Origin: Opeltia flavorubescens
Lineage: Eukaryota; Ascomycota; Lecanoromycetes; Teloschistales; Teloschistaceae
Length of the DNA: 64,000 bases
Direction of reading: 5' to 3'
NCBI GenBank assembly: GCA_000442125.1
Contig: KE546965.1
Coordinates: forward strand, 930,001-994,000
The notes under the pieces are model-generated. The model did no database searches and was not told where the DNA came from. It worked only from the letters and a program-made list of their open reading frames with translations. Within the stretch, counting starts at the first letter, position 1. Each line of letters opens with the position of its first letter. This document shows positions 54,119-64,000 of the stretch, in pieces. The position numbers were made by a program, and so were the translations under genes.

Positions 54119-54483
54119 GAAGCATGGCAGAAAGGGAAAGGGAAAGTGGATAGAGCATTTCGTACGAAATAGATCAACTTCATTTTTCAGCAAAGTCATC
54201 GGATTAGCTAAAAGCGAATTGTAATGAGTATCGTTAGATTAAATACACCAGAAACCCTTGCCTTCGGATATCATATCATACAAACATCACACCATCCAAT
54301 AACCCCATGCAATCAAATCCTTTGAAACAAACGGCACAGAAGCAGCCGTCATATGAGACTCCGCATGAAATAACCAACCTTTCCTTTCCGCTTGCAATGG
54401 CCAACAAGATAGGAAACATCAAGCCTTGTTAGACCTCGTTAACCCCTCCCCAAACTCCAGGATATCACAATCACATTTCACAT
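54119..54483. other. Convergent intergenic region
   Basis: Between the 3' ends of the PPR and Spt20 genes. No gene seen. Confidence 0.5.
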
Positions 54484-54600
54484 TCACTGCATCCCATTCA
54501 TACCCATCATGCCCCCCATCCCGCTCATCCCATTCATTCCCATCATCCCCCCCGCACCACCTCCCCCTCCCATACCCCCTCCACCCCCCGCCATCTGCGC
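54484..54600 (-). repeat. Met-Gly tandem repeat at Spt20 C-terminus
   Basis: The final 39 codons are built from short M-G-G / M-M-G-M-N-G-M units preceded by G-G-G-G runs. This is a low-complexity coding repeat, likely unstable in length between strains. Confidence 0.8.
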
Positions 54601-57494
54601 CGCCATCATCTGCTGCCTATACCGATTCTGCTGCTGCTGCTGTTGCTGCTGTCGAGCCATCATCGTCTGCGCAGCGGAAACCGCCTTCTGCTTCGCCTCC
54701 ATAACCCTCTCCGGAGGGATATTACCCACCGAGCCATGTTCCACGGCCAGTGCCTTCATGATATTCGCATAAGCTTGTCTTTGCAAATCCATTTGAACTT
54801 GGGCCATGCGCTGGCGGTTCATTATCAGTTGTTGCTGTTGCTGTTGCTGTATTTGTTGTGGACTTTGGGCGGGACCATTTCCAGGACCACCGGCGGCTGA
54901 GGAAGGGTGAGGCGGTTGGGGGGGCATGGGTCGGGCGTGAGGGTTGGGGACTGCGGAGGAGAGCATGTGGGTATTTGGATTGTTTGGATTGCCGTTGGTA
55001 GCTCCTCCGTTCATTTGGCGGTGGTATTCTTGCTGCTGTGCTTGATAATTGCGGAGGTTCTGCTGATTTTGGGCGGCGAGGTGTTGGAGGTTAGGATTTT
55101 GGGGCGACATGTGCATGGGGGACATGCCATGATTCGGGGGCAATCCATTGGCCATGTTATGTTGTTGCTGCTGGAGGTATGCTTGTGTCTGTTGTTGTCG
55201 CTGGTGCTGCTGCTGCTGTATCTTAAAGCGCTCGAGTTGTTGGGCTTGATCGGGAGTGAGATTCTGCATATTGATGTGCTGGGCTGCTATGCCATTTGCG
55301 TTCATCATTGGAGTCTGCGTCATTGCGTGAGGTGGGCTACCGTGATTCATTCGAGGATTGGCAATCGGTGTGCCTTGTTTGATAATGGGAGTTCCATGCT
55401 GCAAGTTAGGGGTGACATTTGGCATAGAAGGTGTGCCCATGCGACTTGGGGGTCGTTGTTGGCTACGGTTAGGACCCATAGCAACGCCGCCTACTGGATG
55501 TCCGTGTTGAGCAGACGATGATGGCCTGACCGGGCTGCTGGTGACTCCTTGATTGGACGTTGTAACGTTCATCGGAATGCTATGTGGGACATTGCCCACC
55601 AAAGGTGATGATCTAGGGTTACTGTGAGGAGTGCTGTTTCGAGCAATTGGGGAAGAGTGCTGCGGCTGGGTGTTGGGAGGCATATTTTGCTGGTTCGTTA
55701 GTATCCCATTACTTGTTGGCCCATGGCCATGCATGTTCTGGCTCGCAGCCAATTGCTGTTGATGTTGTAGAGCTGCAAGCGTTGGGGCTTTTGGTGGGCC
55801 ATTGTGAATAGCTTGAAAGTTACGTAGCTGTTGCTCTTGCCGGGCTAAATCTGCAGCCTTCTTCTCTTGCAAGAGTTTGTGCTGCTCGGCTTGTTCTTGC
55901 TTGATCTTGTTAGCAGCTTGTTGCTGCGCTTGGGATATGGCCCTTTGCTCTTGTAATTGCTGCTCTTTCTCCCGATGCGCCGCTTTGATGTTTTCAATAG
56001 TCTTGAAACGCTCAAAGCGAGGCTCGAATGCTGCTGCGCCAGCTTCTCCATCCCCTCCACTTGCTTTTGTGCCAGCACCCGAGCTCGACAACCTCTCATC
56101 CATGATAAGCATAAATCGCTGTTCCGATGCTGCCTGAGCTTCATCGGCTTCCAGTTCCGCAACTGTCCGTTTCCGAGTCTTCGGTGAAGGTAGGGACCCT
56201 TTATGAAATGCATCGGTTAAGCTCTCGATCAACTTAGAAGCCTCATGAAGATCGTTCACAGGGTCGAGGAATAATGGAGGTGCCGTTGATGACGTGAGCT
56301 TGCTTTGAAAATTCCGTATGTCGTTTTCACCAAGTAGCATTTTCTGCTTCTTATTTGGTGGACCAGTTGTTGGAGTAGACGGAACGGCTGATAGCGGCGC
56401 GGGAGGATGTGGCATGGTTGCCGAAGCAGGTGTCCGAGAAGCTGCACTGGCTTGCGACTGCTTGCGATTGTTTGAGCGTGGATCAGGGGTGTTGGCCCAT
56501 GCAAAGACCTCCTCTTCGACAGATTTTGGCGTAGGAAATAATACAGTGGTAATGATTTTCGGACCTTTAGCTGGAACCTTTCGAGATGACGGTGGATCTT
56601 GTGCAGATTGCTTGCCAGTTTTACTCGGATCTGACTTGTTGCTGTCGGTCTTGGCCGTCTCATTATCGCTATTGGACGACTTTGGATACGGTACGCATGG
56701 CGAAGGTATTAAGTATGGGCTGGGATTATGTATCGAGAAAGGCACGTTCTTGTCATTCGCTTTTGCTGCAGCTGACGCTTCTGAATCAGCAGTGGAACTT
56801 CGGTGATCATGAACCTGCACAATTAAACATCCTAGGAATTTTTAGCAGCCGCTTCAAATAAAGCGAAAACATCCATATACCATCATAAAATCTCACTCCG
56901 GCAACATTGAGTTCCTCGACAATGTCGTGGGGCACGGTCTGGGATTGAAGGTGTTCTAACATGATCCTCATAGGTGAGCTGTAGGAAAAACTTCCATCCT
57001 GTTGGTCGAAGCGAAAGTGGGTTGGATGGAGATGAAGAATCAGTGATGGTGGCTTGTTCTTGTACTTTTTGAGAATGTGCGATGGCGATTTGACTAGGTG
57101 AAACAATCAGCGCAGGCGATCTTTCAACATCCAGGGACCATTTACCAAGTGGTTCTGCCATTTTTTTCCGACGATCGAGCACGCTTTCTCCCGCTCCACT
57201 TTTTCCTGGCCTATTTAATCGAGGCTGTAAGTCTGAAGGCTTTTGAGAGTCTCTCCGCCGATTGTTGAGACGAGATGTTACACCGTTGACATTAGTGCTC
57301 AGACCATTCGTCGGTCCGATATTTCCATTCTGTAAATGCTGAAAGGAAGTAGGAGGTCTTTTGGAGCTGAGTGAAGGCGAGGGGGATGAATGTGACGACT
57401 TGACGCCATTCACATTTGTCTGGACTGCAGGTGGGGGAGGGCGCTTCATCTTCTGGTGGGGTGGGGCGGGCTTGTTTGCAACGACTGTAGCCAT
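54484..57494 (-). CDS. spt20: SAGA complex subunit Spt20
   Basis: Deduced exons are 57494-57146, 57093-56881 and 56831-54484, giving 969 residues. Spt20 is a structural subunit of the SAGA histone acetyltransferase coactivator. After a Pro/Ser-rich N-terminus, the conserved domain starts around residue 117: I-L-K-K-Y-K-N-K-P-P-S-L, L-H-L-H-P-T-H-F-R-F-D-Q-Q-D-G-S, G-V-R-F-Y-D-G-C-L-I-V-Q-V-H-D-H-R. The last block spans the second splice junction and is a strong check of the model. A further conserved segment has D-P-V-N-D-L-H-E-A. The C-terminal half is Gln-rich with coiled-coil-like Q/E/K stretches and poly-Q runs, ending in a Met/Gly repeat. Length agrees with filamentous-fungal Spt20. Confidence 0.9.
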
Positions 57495-57969
57495 GGTCGC
57501 CCGTTGAAGTTTCAATCAGTGGAAGGTTTTTGGTCGGTACATTGCTCGAAGGGTCGACGGAATCCAGAAGCGATCTAAAGCTCTCCTGGGTTTGAGCGGC
57601 TGCTGAAAGGACATATGGCTGCTGAGATCAATGGTCAATCTGCTCAAGTCAATCGACAAGCGCGCTAAACGCTATGAGTTCTCGCGGAATGGAAGCTAAT
57701 GATTCGATGTACTACATCAGCAATGTTATGGTGAAATAGCGGCAGAGAGTATATGAAGTGCGCTTGTTTCGCTTTACAATGGACATTGAAGTCAAGAGGT
57801 CGACCTAATTAGGAATAGCGCAAGTCGCACAGGGCTGTGAAATGTGACCAATCATTGCTCTGTGAAGATATGTTCCATAGACACAAATATATTTCAGTTT
57901 ACACCACTTCATGCCAGCCTCAATATACCATTACAGGTATAACGCCTCGTTGAACATCTGCACACCCTT
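57495..57969. other. Intergenic between Spt20 and Pex22-like genes
   Basis: Both neighbours are on the minus strand, so this is the Spt20 promoter and the 3' flank of the Pex22-like gene. No gene seen. Confidence 0.5.
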
Positions 57970-59297
57970 TCAATCGTGCCCTTTAACCCTTCTGCGCCAA
58001 TCATCACCCAATCTCAAACCATCAACCACTTCAACTCCTTTTCCAAGCCCAATCCTGGGATCGTCCTGCCACCATCTCTCCCGACTCTGGTGGCTGGGAT
58101 GTGCACGCTCGTCTTCACTGTCCACCAGACCTCCGTGACCACTTTCATCACCAACAACTAGAACGATCCGTCCAACCCAATTCGAGATCTGAGACAAGAT
58201 GTTTCCACCAGCTCCTGATAAAGTCTCCTGGAGGTAGACAATCTCTGGCGCCAAATGGCGCAGTAGATGCACATGACCAGTAGGAGTAGTGAATGGCATA
58301 ATCATCGTGTCGTTTTCCACCATCGATTGCGCTTCTTTGTAGAGTGTGTCAAACATTCTTGATCTCGAGGGAATGCCTTCGGAAACGGGTTCAATCGAGG
58401 CCAGCGGCTTCTCTGCTTCGTGTGCTTCTTCATGGCCTATGTTCGAATAGGACGAAGTCATAGATCCACCGGGCTGAGACTGGCCTGTTGAGAGTGGGTG
58501 TTGTTTGAGATCCGGAGCATAGATGAGGACAAAAACGCGGGTGTCGGCGTCAACTTGGGTGGGAAGATGAGATAGTATCGACTACAGCATGAGCATAATC
58601 AGTATCCATTTTGAAATTGCTGAAAGCACAAGGAACGTACGGCATGCTCTTGGATGTACGACACCTCTTCTTCCTGTTCGTGATGGCCAATGTCTGCGGA
58701 GACCACAACGGCAATTGTCTTCCTCTTCTTCCCTCCATTGACTGCCCCTGAACCGGAAAGACCAACGGACGTTGATGCTTCGACTGATCGCCGATCTGGG
58801 CGTGTAGGAGCAGTGGCTGTGGTTGCTCGGGTTTCTGCCTCTTCTGACCATCTTGAATGGTCTTCAAAGTCCCTCCTATCTTCTTCCCTGATCGCGGACA
58901 AGGCACCACCTACTGCAGCCCCGGCAGCGGAGACACCAGCCGCAACTCGACGGCTAGCGCCATCGAATATCTGCTGCGGACTTGGAGTCCTTCGGATTGC
59001 GCCCGACACGCGGGTCATGAAGCTTTCATCCTGCATTTGGGGTCCGCCTCCGCTCGGTCGGTATGGAACCCCTCCCGGTCCGACTTCGCGGTAATCCGGT
59101 GGAGCGCGTCCATCGCCCTTACGATCGTCATAATAGTCGTCATCGTCATGGTCCTTTCGTTCACTCCATACCCAGGCGGCGAGGCCTACGGTGGCGACAG
59201 TAACAGTAACAGCGAGAGGAATCCAGTAGCCAAGGGCGCTCCGTTGTGACGCGCCGGTCGTGCGCCTTCGCTCATAGCGATCATAAGAGTAGGACAT
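57970..59297 (-). CDS. Pex22-like peroxin
   Basis: Deduced exons are 59297-58641 and 58581-57970, giving 422 residues (59-nt intron). Pex22 anchors the ubiquitin-conjugating enzyme Pex4 at the peroxisomal membrane for recycling of the import receptor Pex5. The N-terminus is basic (Y-E-R-R-R) and is followed by one TM helix (about 24-45, W-I-P-L-A-V-T-V-T-V-A-T-V-G-L-A-A-W). A long disordered acidic and Ser/Pro region precedes the soluble domain (about 190-420). That domain contains K-T-I-A-V-V-V-S-A-D, V-F-V-L-I-Y-A-P-D-L-K, M-P-F-T-T-P-T-G-H-V-H-L-L-R-H-L and E-I-V-Y-L-Q-E. The layout and these strands fit what is annotated as peroxin-22-like in filamentous fungi. Assignment rests on memory of that family. 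Confidence 0.7.
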
Positions 59298-59697
59298 GGT
59301 TGATTTCGATCATTTGCTGCATCTATGTGAAGTGGCAGAAGGTCAGAGTGCGCAAGAATGTGTACACACTGAACGTGGTCCGTGTTGTTGATGGCTGGGA
59401 CTTCCATGTTTCCGTAGGGCTGACCTCGGCTCATGAACGACTACCAAATGAATTCTCAATTTCCACTACTGGGACTGATAGGGTTGACAAAAGGGTATCT
59501 TGTCCTCTATTTAGTCAATATCGAAGAACTGAATTGTCCATTTTCTTTAATCAGGAAATCGGATGATACTGCAAGCATAGAGAACCAATTACCGCTTTCT
59601 GGAATATTCGGTATTTCTCAGAGATAATTGCAAGGGCAAACATATGATCCGTCATTGCAAGAATAGTCTACTATCAGGAAACAATCTCGAATCAATC
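59298..59697. promoter_or_regulatory. Divergent promoter, Pex22-like and eIF2B gamma genes
   Basis: 400 nt between start codons of divergent genes. Short plus-strand frames here lack support. Confidence 0.45.
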
Positions 59698-61472
59698 ATG
59701 CCGACACGATCGCCGTTGTCGCTTGATTTTCAAGCGTTCATCTTTTGTGGACCTGGCGTCTCCCTAAACACCTTCACCTCGACCCCTGAAGAGTTTCCTA
59801 AAGCGTTGATCCCAATCGCAAATCGGCCAATGGTATGGTACCCATTAGATTGGTGTTATCGCATGAATATCTCCAGTGAGTCCCTCGTCTCAACGTAAGC
59901 AGACAGTGATTTAGGTTATGTCAGTTTACTGTATTTATTTCGTTTTTTTATTACGATGATAAAAGACCCAATGCTATTACGCTCGCACGGATACTGTTCT
60001 TCTTGTATATGATCATACTATGCTTAAACTGCTTCGAAACTCCCTTCTATCTCATTTTCCTGTATCGTCATCATTGAATTTCCACTCCCTGACACGATGA
60101 TAAAGGAATTACTCTTATCACACCACCGTCATCATGCAAAGCGATCGAGAACGCTCTATCTCGCAACCCTGATCTTACATCCCTTCCTCTTCCCAGACCA
60201 GACGTTCTCGCGCCAGAAGCATTATCCCAGAATACAGGAACCGCAGAAATCCTACGGCTACCCGAAGTCCAAGCAGCTATCGATGGTAATTTCTTAGTAC
60301 TACCCTGCGACATCCTTTGCGAGATGCCGGGGGAATCATTGCTTGAAACCTGGATGGTCTACGCAGCCGGTATGGTCGGCAGCTCCGCCATGCCCGGTGG
60401 TCTAGGAGTTTGGTACCCCACGAAAGGCGAGAATGCCGTCAAAGGTGAAGAAACCAACTTTCTCATGACCGCCCAGCTTCCTCCTGCCACAGTCTTTCCT
60501 CCATCAGGTTCTCTCCGACCCAATCTCTCACAAGTCGTCTACTCCTCTACAACAGACACCCTTAGCGACATTACAGAAAGCAAAAAGGTCTTCCCAATCC
60601 GGCATGGCCTGATCCGAAAACACGGCCGGATACGCATCCTTACCACCACCCGCGACGCCCACATCTACCTCCTCCCTTACTGGACCCTTGATTTTCTTAA
60701 CCGCAACCCAATTTTCGAAAGCATAAGCGAAGACTTGATCGGCTGGTGGGCAAAAGCAACCTGGCAAACGGGTCTCATCCCAAAGCTATCCCTCGACACC
60801 ATCCTCTCCCCGACCCCCCAAAACAACACCACAGATACCGATCTCGACGAAGACTCAGATCTCAACCTCCAAAACATGAGCACCACGCAAGCTTCGCTTT
60901 TACCGCTCACCCCACCAACCACACCTCCCTCTCCCTCTACCCAAAATAGAAACCACCAAACAACACCCACAACGCCAATTCCCCCCTTCCTAACCTACAC
61001 CCACCCCTCTTCCTCCCCTTTTCAAGTCCATCGCATCGACNCCCCATNCNNCCNCCNCCANNANNNCCNCCNCANNGCCNCCNTCCNCCCCNNCNCCNCN
61101 NNCNCNNNCGACACCCTCATCGCCGCAAACACAACCATCCAGCAACACGCCTCCGTAAAAAACTGCGTCATCGGCTCCAATTGCGTAATCAAGGAGGGAG
61201 CGAAACTTACGAGGTGTTTACTGATGGATGAGGTGGAGGTGGGTGAGAAGTGCGTTTTAAACGGTGTGATTGTGGGGGTTAGGGCGAGGGTGGGTGGGGG
61301 GTGTAGGCTGGGGGAGGGGTGTGAGGTTCAGCCTGGGTTTTGCGTGGAGGAGGGGACGGAGGGGAAGGGGGAGAAGTTTATGGTTTTTGAGGGGTTGGAT
61401 GGTGATGATGATGAGGGTGAGGTGGGGGAGGGGGGTGAAGGGGATGGGGGGCTGGAGGAGGGAGAGGATTGA
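59698..61472 (+). CDS. Translation initiation factor eIF2B subunit gamma
   Basis: Deduced exons are 59698-59875 and 60106-61472, giving about 514 residues. eIF2B gamma (yeast Gcd1) is part of the catalytic half of the guanine-nucleotide exchange factor that recharges eIF2. The N-terminus has the nucleotidyltransferase-like motif F-P-K-A-L-I-P-I-A-N-R-P-M (about 33-45) and W-C-Y-R-M. The splice junction yields I-T-L-I-T-P-P, as expected, and L-V-L-P-C-D-I-L-C-E follows. The C-terminus shows left-handed beta-helix hexapeptides (V-K-N-C-V-I-G-S-N-C-V-I-K-E-G). Between them 61041-61113 contains many Ns, so some 20-25 residues are undefined. A Pro/Thr-rich insertion precedes the gap. The last 40 residues are acidic and Gly-rich. 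Confidence 0.88.
61041..61113. other. Cluster of undefined bases
   Basis: Ns are interspersed with single called bases, nearly all C, inside the eIF2B gamma gene. This is a low-quality consensus over a C-rich coding tract rather than a scaffold gap. The reading frame is kept if the length is right. Confidence 0.8.
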
Positions 61473-61671
61473 GGTGCCTGGAGTTGCGTGACTTATATAG
61501 AGGGTATGCTGTATATTTGGGATTATAGCTCAGTCATGTCAATCATATTCTAGACACTGCATACTACCTCATTCTCGAATTCAAATCTACACATTTCTAT
61601 GTAATAAAAGTCCAGAAAAACCAACTAACCGCACGCAAACCTTACCAATGGTTCTGCCTATCCTTCGATAT
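61473..61671. other. Convergent intergenic region
   Basis: 199 nt between convergent stop codons. It includes AATAAA-like AT-rich sequence near 61601-61610. Confidence 0.5.
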
Positions 61672-63661
61672 TTAAGGATGAATCTCCAAGTTATCTGTCT
61701 TTCTCCGGTTCTTCGCCAATGAGTCGATGTTTCTGAACCCCACAATCGACTCTCCCAGCTCACTCCGCAGAATCTTCGACTTCAAGGCAAACCTCATGCC
61801 CCGCTCTTCCCTCCCCGTCGTCACAGTGCGCGATGGGACAAAAAACAGCGGTCGAAGCCCATAATCGAGTTCTGGCATGAAATGATTGCGTTCTTGTAGA
61901 CCGAATCCTACGATGTCGAGGTCTCGTGTTGGGTTCTTGATGAGCTGGGAACGGAGCTTGGTAATCTTGTCGACGAGACGAGAGAGGCAAGTGAGGTAGA
62001 AATCGTGCGGGACGACAGAAGGGATCACGTGATATGGTCTTTGGATGTACGAGAAGGGGCTGTAGGAACGCTTGTCGTCGGGTTGGAAAAGAGTGGTATG
62101 GTGAGGATACGGGTATGTGCTTGAGATGAGAGTTTTCAGAGTTGGGATCTGAAGAGCTGATGCCTAGAGCGTTGCTGTCAGTGTTCTTTCTGATGGGTTG
62201 ATAGAGGTAAAGAATCTCACAAGGTAGTCTCGATGCTCCCTTCGAGAGGTACAATATTCATTTGCGACCACTGGTGGAAATGGCACGCATAGAAATCTTA
62301 GCTCCGTCATGCTGGCACAAAGTCGCTCCCAGCCAACTTTAGGAAACCAGCCAGCACATTGTTGGTCAACGAAAGGGGGCACATGAGAGCGTATGTCGAC
62401 TGTCAGCCTGATCAGTGATCTGCCGTGGTTTTGTATTCCAGACACCAAAGGGCTCAACAGTTTTTTGTAACCATGTATTCCTCGCATCACAATCCACAGG
62501 TTAGAGATTGTGTCTTCAGTTGACAATAACAGATCATTGATGCTCTTAGTCACGCGATCAGTAGGGTCATTCGCGGCGACCCACGCCCGCTCTTGAGACT
62601 GCTGCGAGTGGAAGATTACCAACCGTTCGAGGTGAGGTCTTGCATGAGCAGGTAGCCGGCTCATTTGCGTGAACAGGATGTTTGGTTTGAGACAGCTGAC
62701 GACTACAAGATCACTTAGGACTGTGGTGTCCAAAGCTGTCAACAGAAGATCACAATTTTGCCGTAGATCGACAGCAAACAAGTGCAAAGTCCTAATAGCC
62801 AGGAGACACGGCGGTCTGAGTTGAAAGGGAGGGTCCAGCAGTTTCTTGAGCAGTCCATCAGTCTTGCTAGTACGATCCATACCCAGTCTGACATTCCAGA
62901 AATCCAATTCCAGCGTCTCTATATTCGGCCGATACTGCAGCAACTGTAAAGCAATCAGGGGAATAGTGGCTTTCCTAACGTCGGCGATGCGTAATGAAGC
63001 TGCATTTGGAAAGAATGTGGTATCATCAGCCGGATCGTATGAGCAGCCGACCACTGTGGCGACTTTGTCCGAGCTTTCATGCGACTCGATCAATTCTATG
63101 TTGGTAATGTCACGTTGACGTGACCACAGTAGCTGGAGGAGCTGAGTGGGTACAGTGTGCCAAGAGTTCCATCTACAGGTTAATGTAGGTGTTAGTAATT
63201 TTGAATGATGAAAGAAAGATTATTACCTGAAATACAACAGGGTGTCCCTTGGAATGGCTTGTAAGAGTTGAATGGCATCCGGATAATCAGCGATTCGATT
63301 CTGCACCCTTGTAAGCTCATCTTGGACGGACAATGTAACACTTTCAATATGCAAAAGGCCAGGATTTTCTTTGTCCGCCATCCGTAAAAGCTTATAGTTC
63401 GCTTGATATGTGCCGACCGACGAGTCAATCTTGAAAGAAACCGATCGGTACAACCAAGGAAGGACAGCATGGTAAAGCTTGCGCGAGAGAAGCAGCAGAG
63501 ACCTCAATAATGGTTTTGATGTAATCTATTGGTCTTATCAGCACAATAGGATCCCCAATGGAAAGACGTACATGTTGCAAGATCAAATCATGGACCTCCT
63601 GCGGAAAAGAATCCAAGCGAGTGGGGTGGGATTCGTCAAGAGACAGGGCTGCAGAATCCAT
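61672..63661 (-). CDS. F-box-like protein
   Basis: Deduced exons are 63661-63572, 63525-63227, 63172-62221 and 62163-61672, giving 610 residues with consistent phase (introns 46, 54 and 57 nt). The N-terminus reads L-D-S-F-P-Q-E-V-H-D-L-I-L-Q-H and, after the first splice, P-L-L-R-S-L-L-L-L-S-R-K-L-Y-H-A-V-L-P-W-L-Y-R-S-V, the pattern of a fungal F-box: P-x-E-(I/V)-x-x-x-I followed by L-x-x-x-S-R-x-x-x-x-x-x-x-P-x-L-(W/Y). F-box proteins recruit substrates to SCF ubiquitin ligases through Skp1. The remaining 500 residues have leucine-rich strands (N-I-E-T-L-E-L-D-F, L-A-I-R-T-L-H-L-F) that could form irregular leucine-rich repeats. Target unknown. Confidence 0.75.
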
Positions 63662-64000
63662 CGTGAGTGTGTAATATTGCCGGGTACTGCGGGTCAATAA
63701 GTCTCAAAATAATTAGAAGAGATCTATAAGGTATCAAGGAGAAAGTAGCAGATCAGCTGCGCATGCGGGAATCGACAGAGAAGATGACTCGAAACATGGA
63801 AATCTTTCGAATGAATTATGATGACCAGATATATGAAGACTCGTATGAATGATAGGATCGAGTCAGAGGAAATGATAGCCTCGAAGCCAGACGGTCGACC
63901 CTCATTTGGGTCTTTAGACCTGAAAAACACCAGCGGGCGAACATAGGAAGAACGCAATGCAACGTATTGGCTGATAGGAGAGGACCCGTGTTCTGATACG
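63662..64000. other. Right-edge region
   Basis: Presumed promoter of the F-box-like gene. The minus-strand frame at 63957-63724 has no motif. No further gene seen before the window ends. Confidence 0.45.

Noticed and set aside
54509-55521. Plus-strand frames rich in Cys, Leu and Pro, up to 204 codons
   Set aside because: Antisense of the Gln- and Met-Gly-coding tail of Spt20; the composition follows from the CAG/CAA repeats.
1-64000. CRISPR arrays, operons with ribosome binding sites, riboswitches
   Set aside because: The sequence is eukaryotic nuclear DNA; no regularly spaced repeats or bacterial-type signals were seen.

Overview
The window is nuclear DNA of a filamentous ascomycete (Pezizomycotina). 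Evidence: short 45-110 nt introns with GT(A/G)(A/C)GT donors and CTAA/CTGA branch sites, and fungal-specific families (HET, CFEM, Zn2Cys6 activator, fungal rhodopsin-like membrane protein, 2EXR, GH79, S28 peptidase). Leotiomycetes is my best guess at class, from general gene style only. Scattered Ns (22958 and 61041-61113) show a draft assembly. No rRNA, tRNA, CRISPR or intact transposon was recognised.

Positions 1-41 kb are an accessory region of separate genes in long gene-poor stretches. In order: a small secreted hypothetical; a MACPF-like protein (3279-4841); a block of decayed genes (about 5.6-8.9 kb); a three-exon small secreted cysteine protein (9002-9479); a degenerate HET gene (10306-12380) beside an AT-rich gene desert; a GPI-anchored tandem-CFEM protein (13671-14578); a GH79 beta-glucuronidase-like enzyme (15343-17125); a rhodopsin-like 7-TM protein (18706-19991); a Zn2Cys6 regulator divergent from a FAD monooxygenase (21217-25644); a family of three small TM plus coiled-coil proteins sharing an upstream direct-repeat element (25.9-29.3 kb); an S28 peptidase (30937-32650); a VOC/glyoxalase protein (33294-34061); a GH5 mannanase (34477-35887); an unnamed membrane-anchored family protein (37873-39075); and a 2EXR protein (39662-40813).

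From 41.6 kb the window becomes dense and mostly conserved. It holds Gtr2/RagC-D, a cytochrome-b5/MAPR-like protein, ribosomal protein eS25, a secreted hypothetical, an acetoacetate-decarboxylase-like protein, a WDR8-like WD40 protein, a histidine acid phosphatase, a PPR protein, SAGA subunit Spt20, a Pex22-like peroxin, eIF2B gamma, and an F-box-like protein at the right edge.

The secreted enzymes (GH79, GH5, S28), the CFEM protein and the small secreted protein fit a plant- or litter-associated life, which is inference. The points most worth a second look are the direct-repeat promoter element shared by the coiled-coil family, an apparent within-gene switch from C-rich to G-rich coding strand in many genes on both strands, the CGG-N2-CGG pair between the regulator and the monooxygenase, the acid phosphatase micro-exons, and a stop-free 57-nt intron in the eS25 gene. 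Exon boundaries were worked out by hand from splice signals, reading frame and family conservation; none is backed by transcripts.
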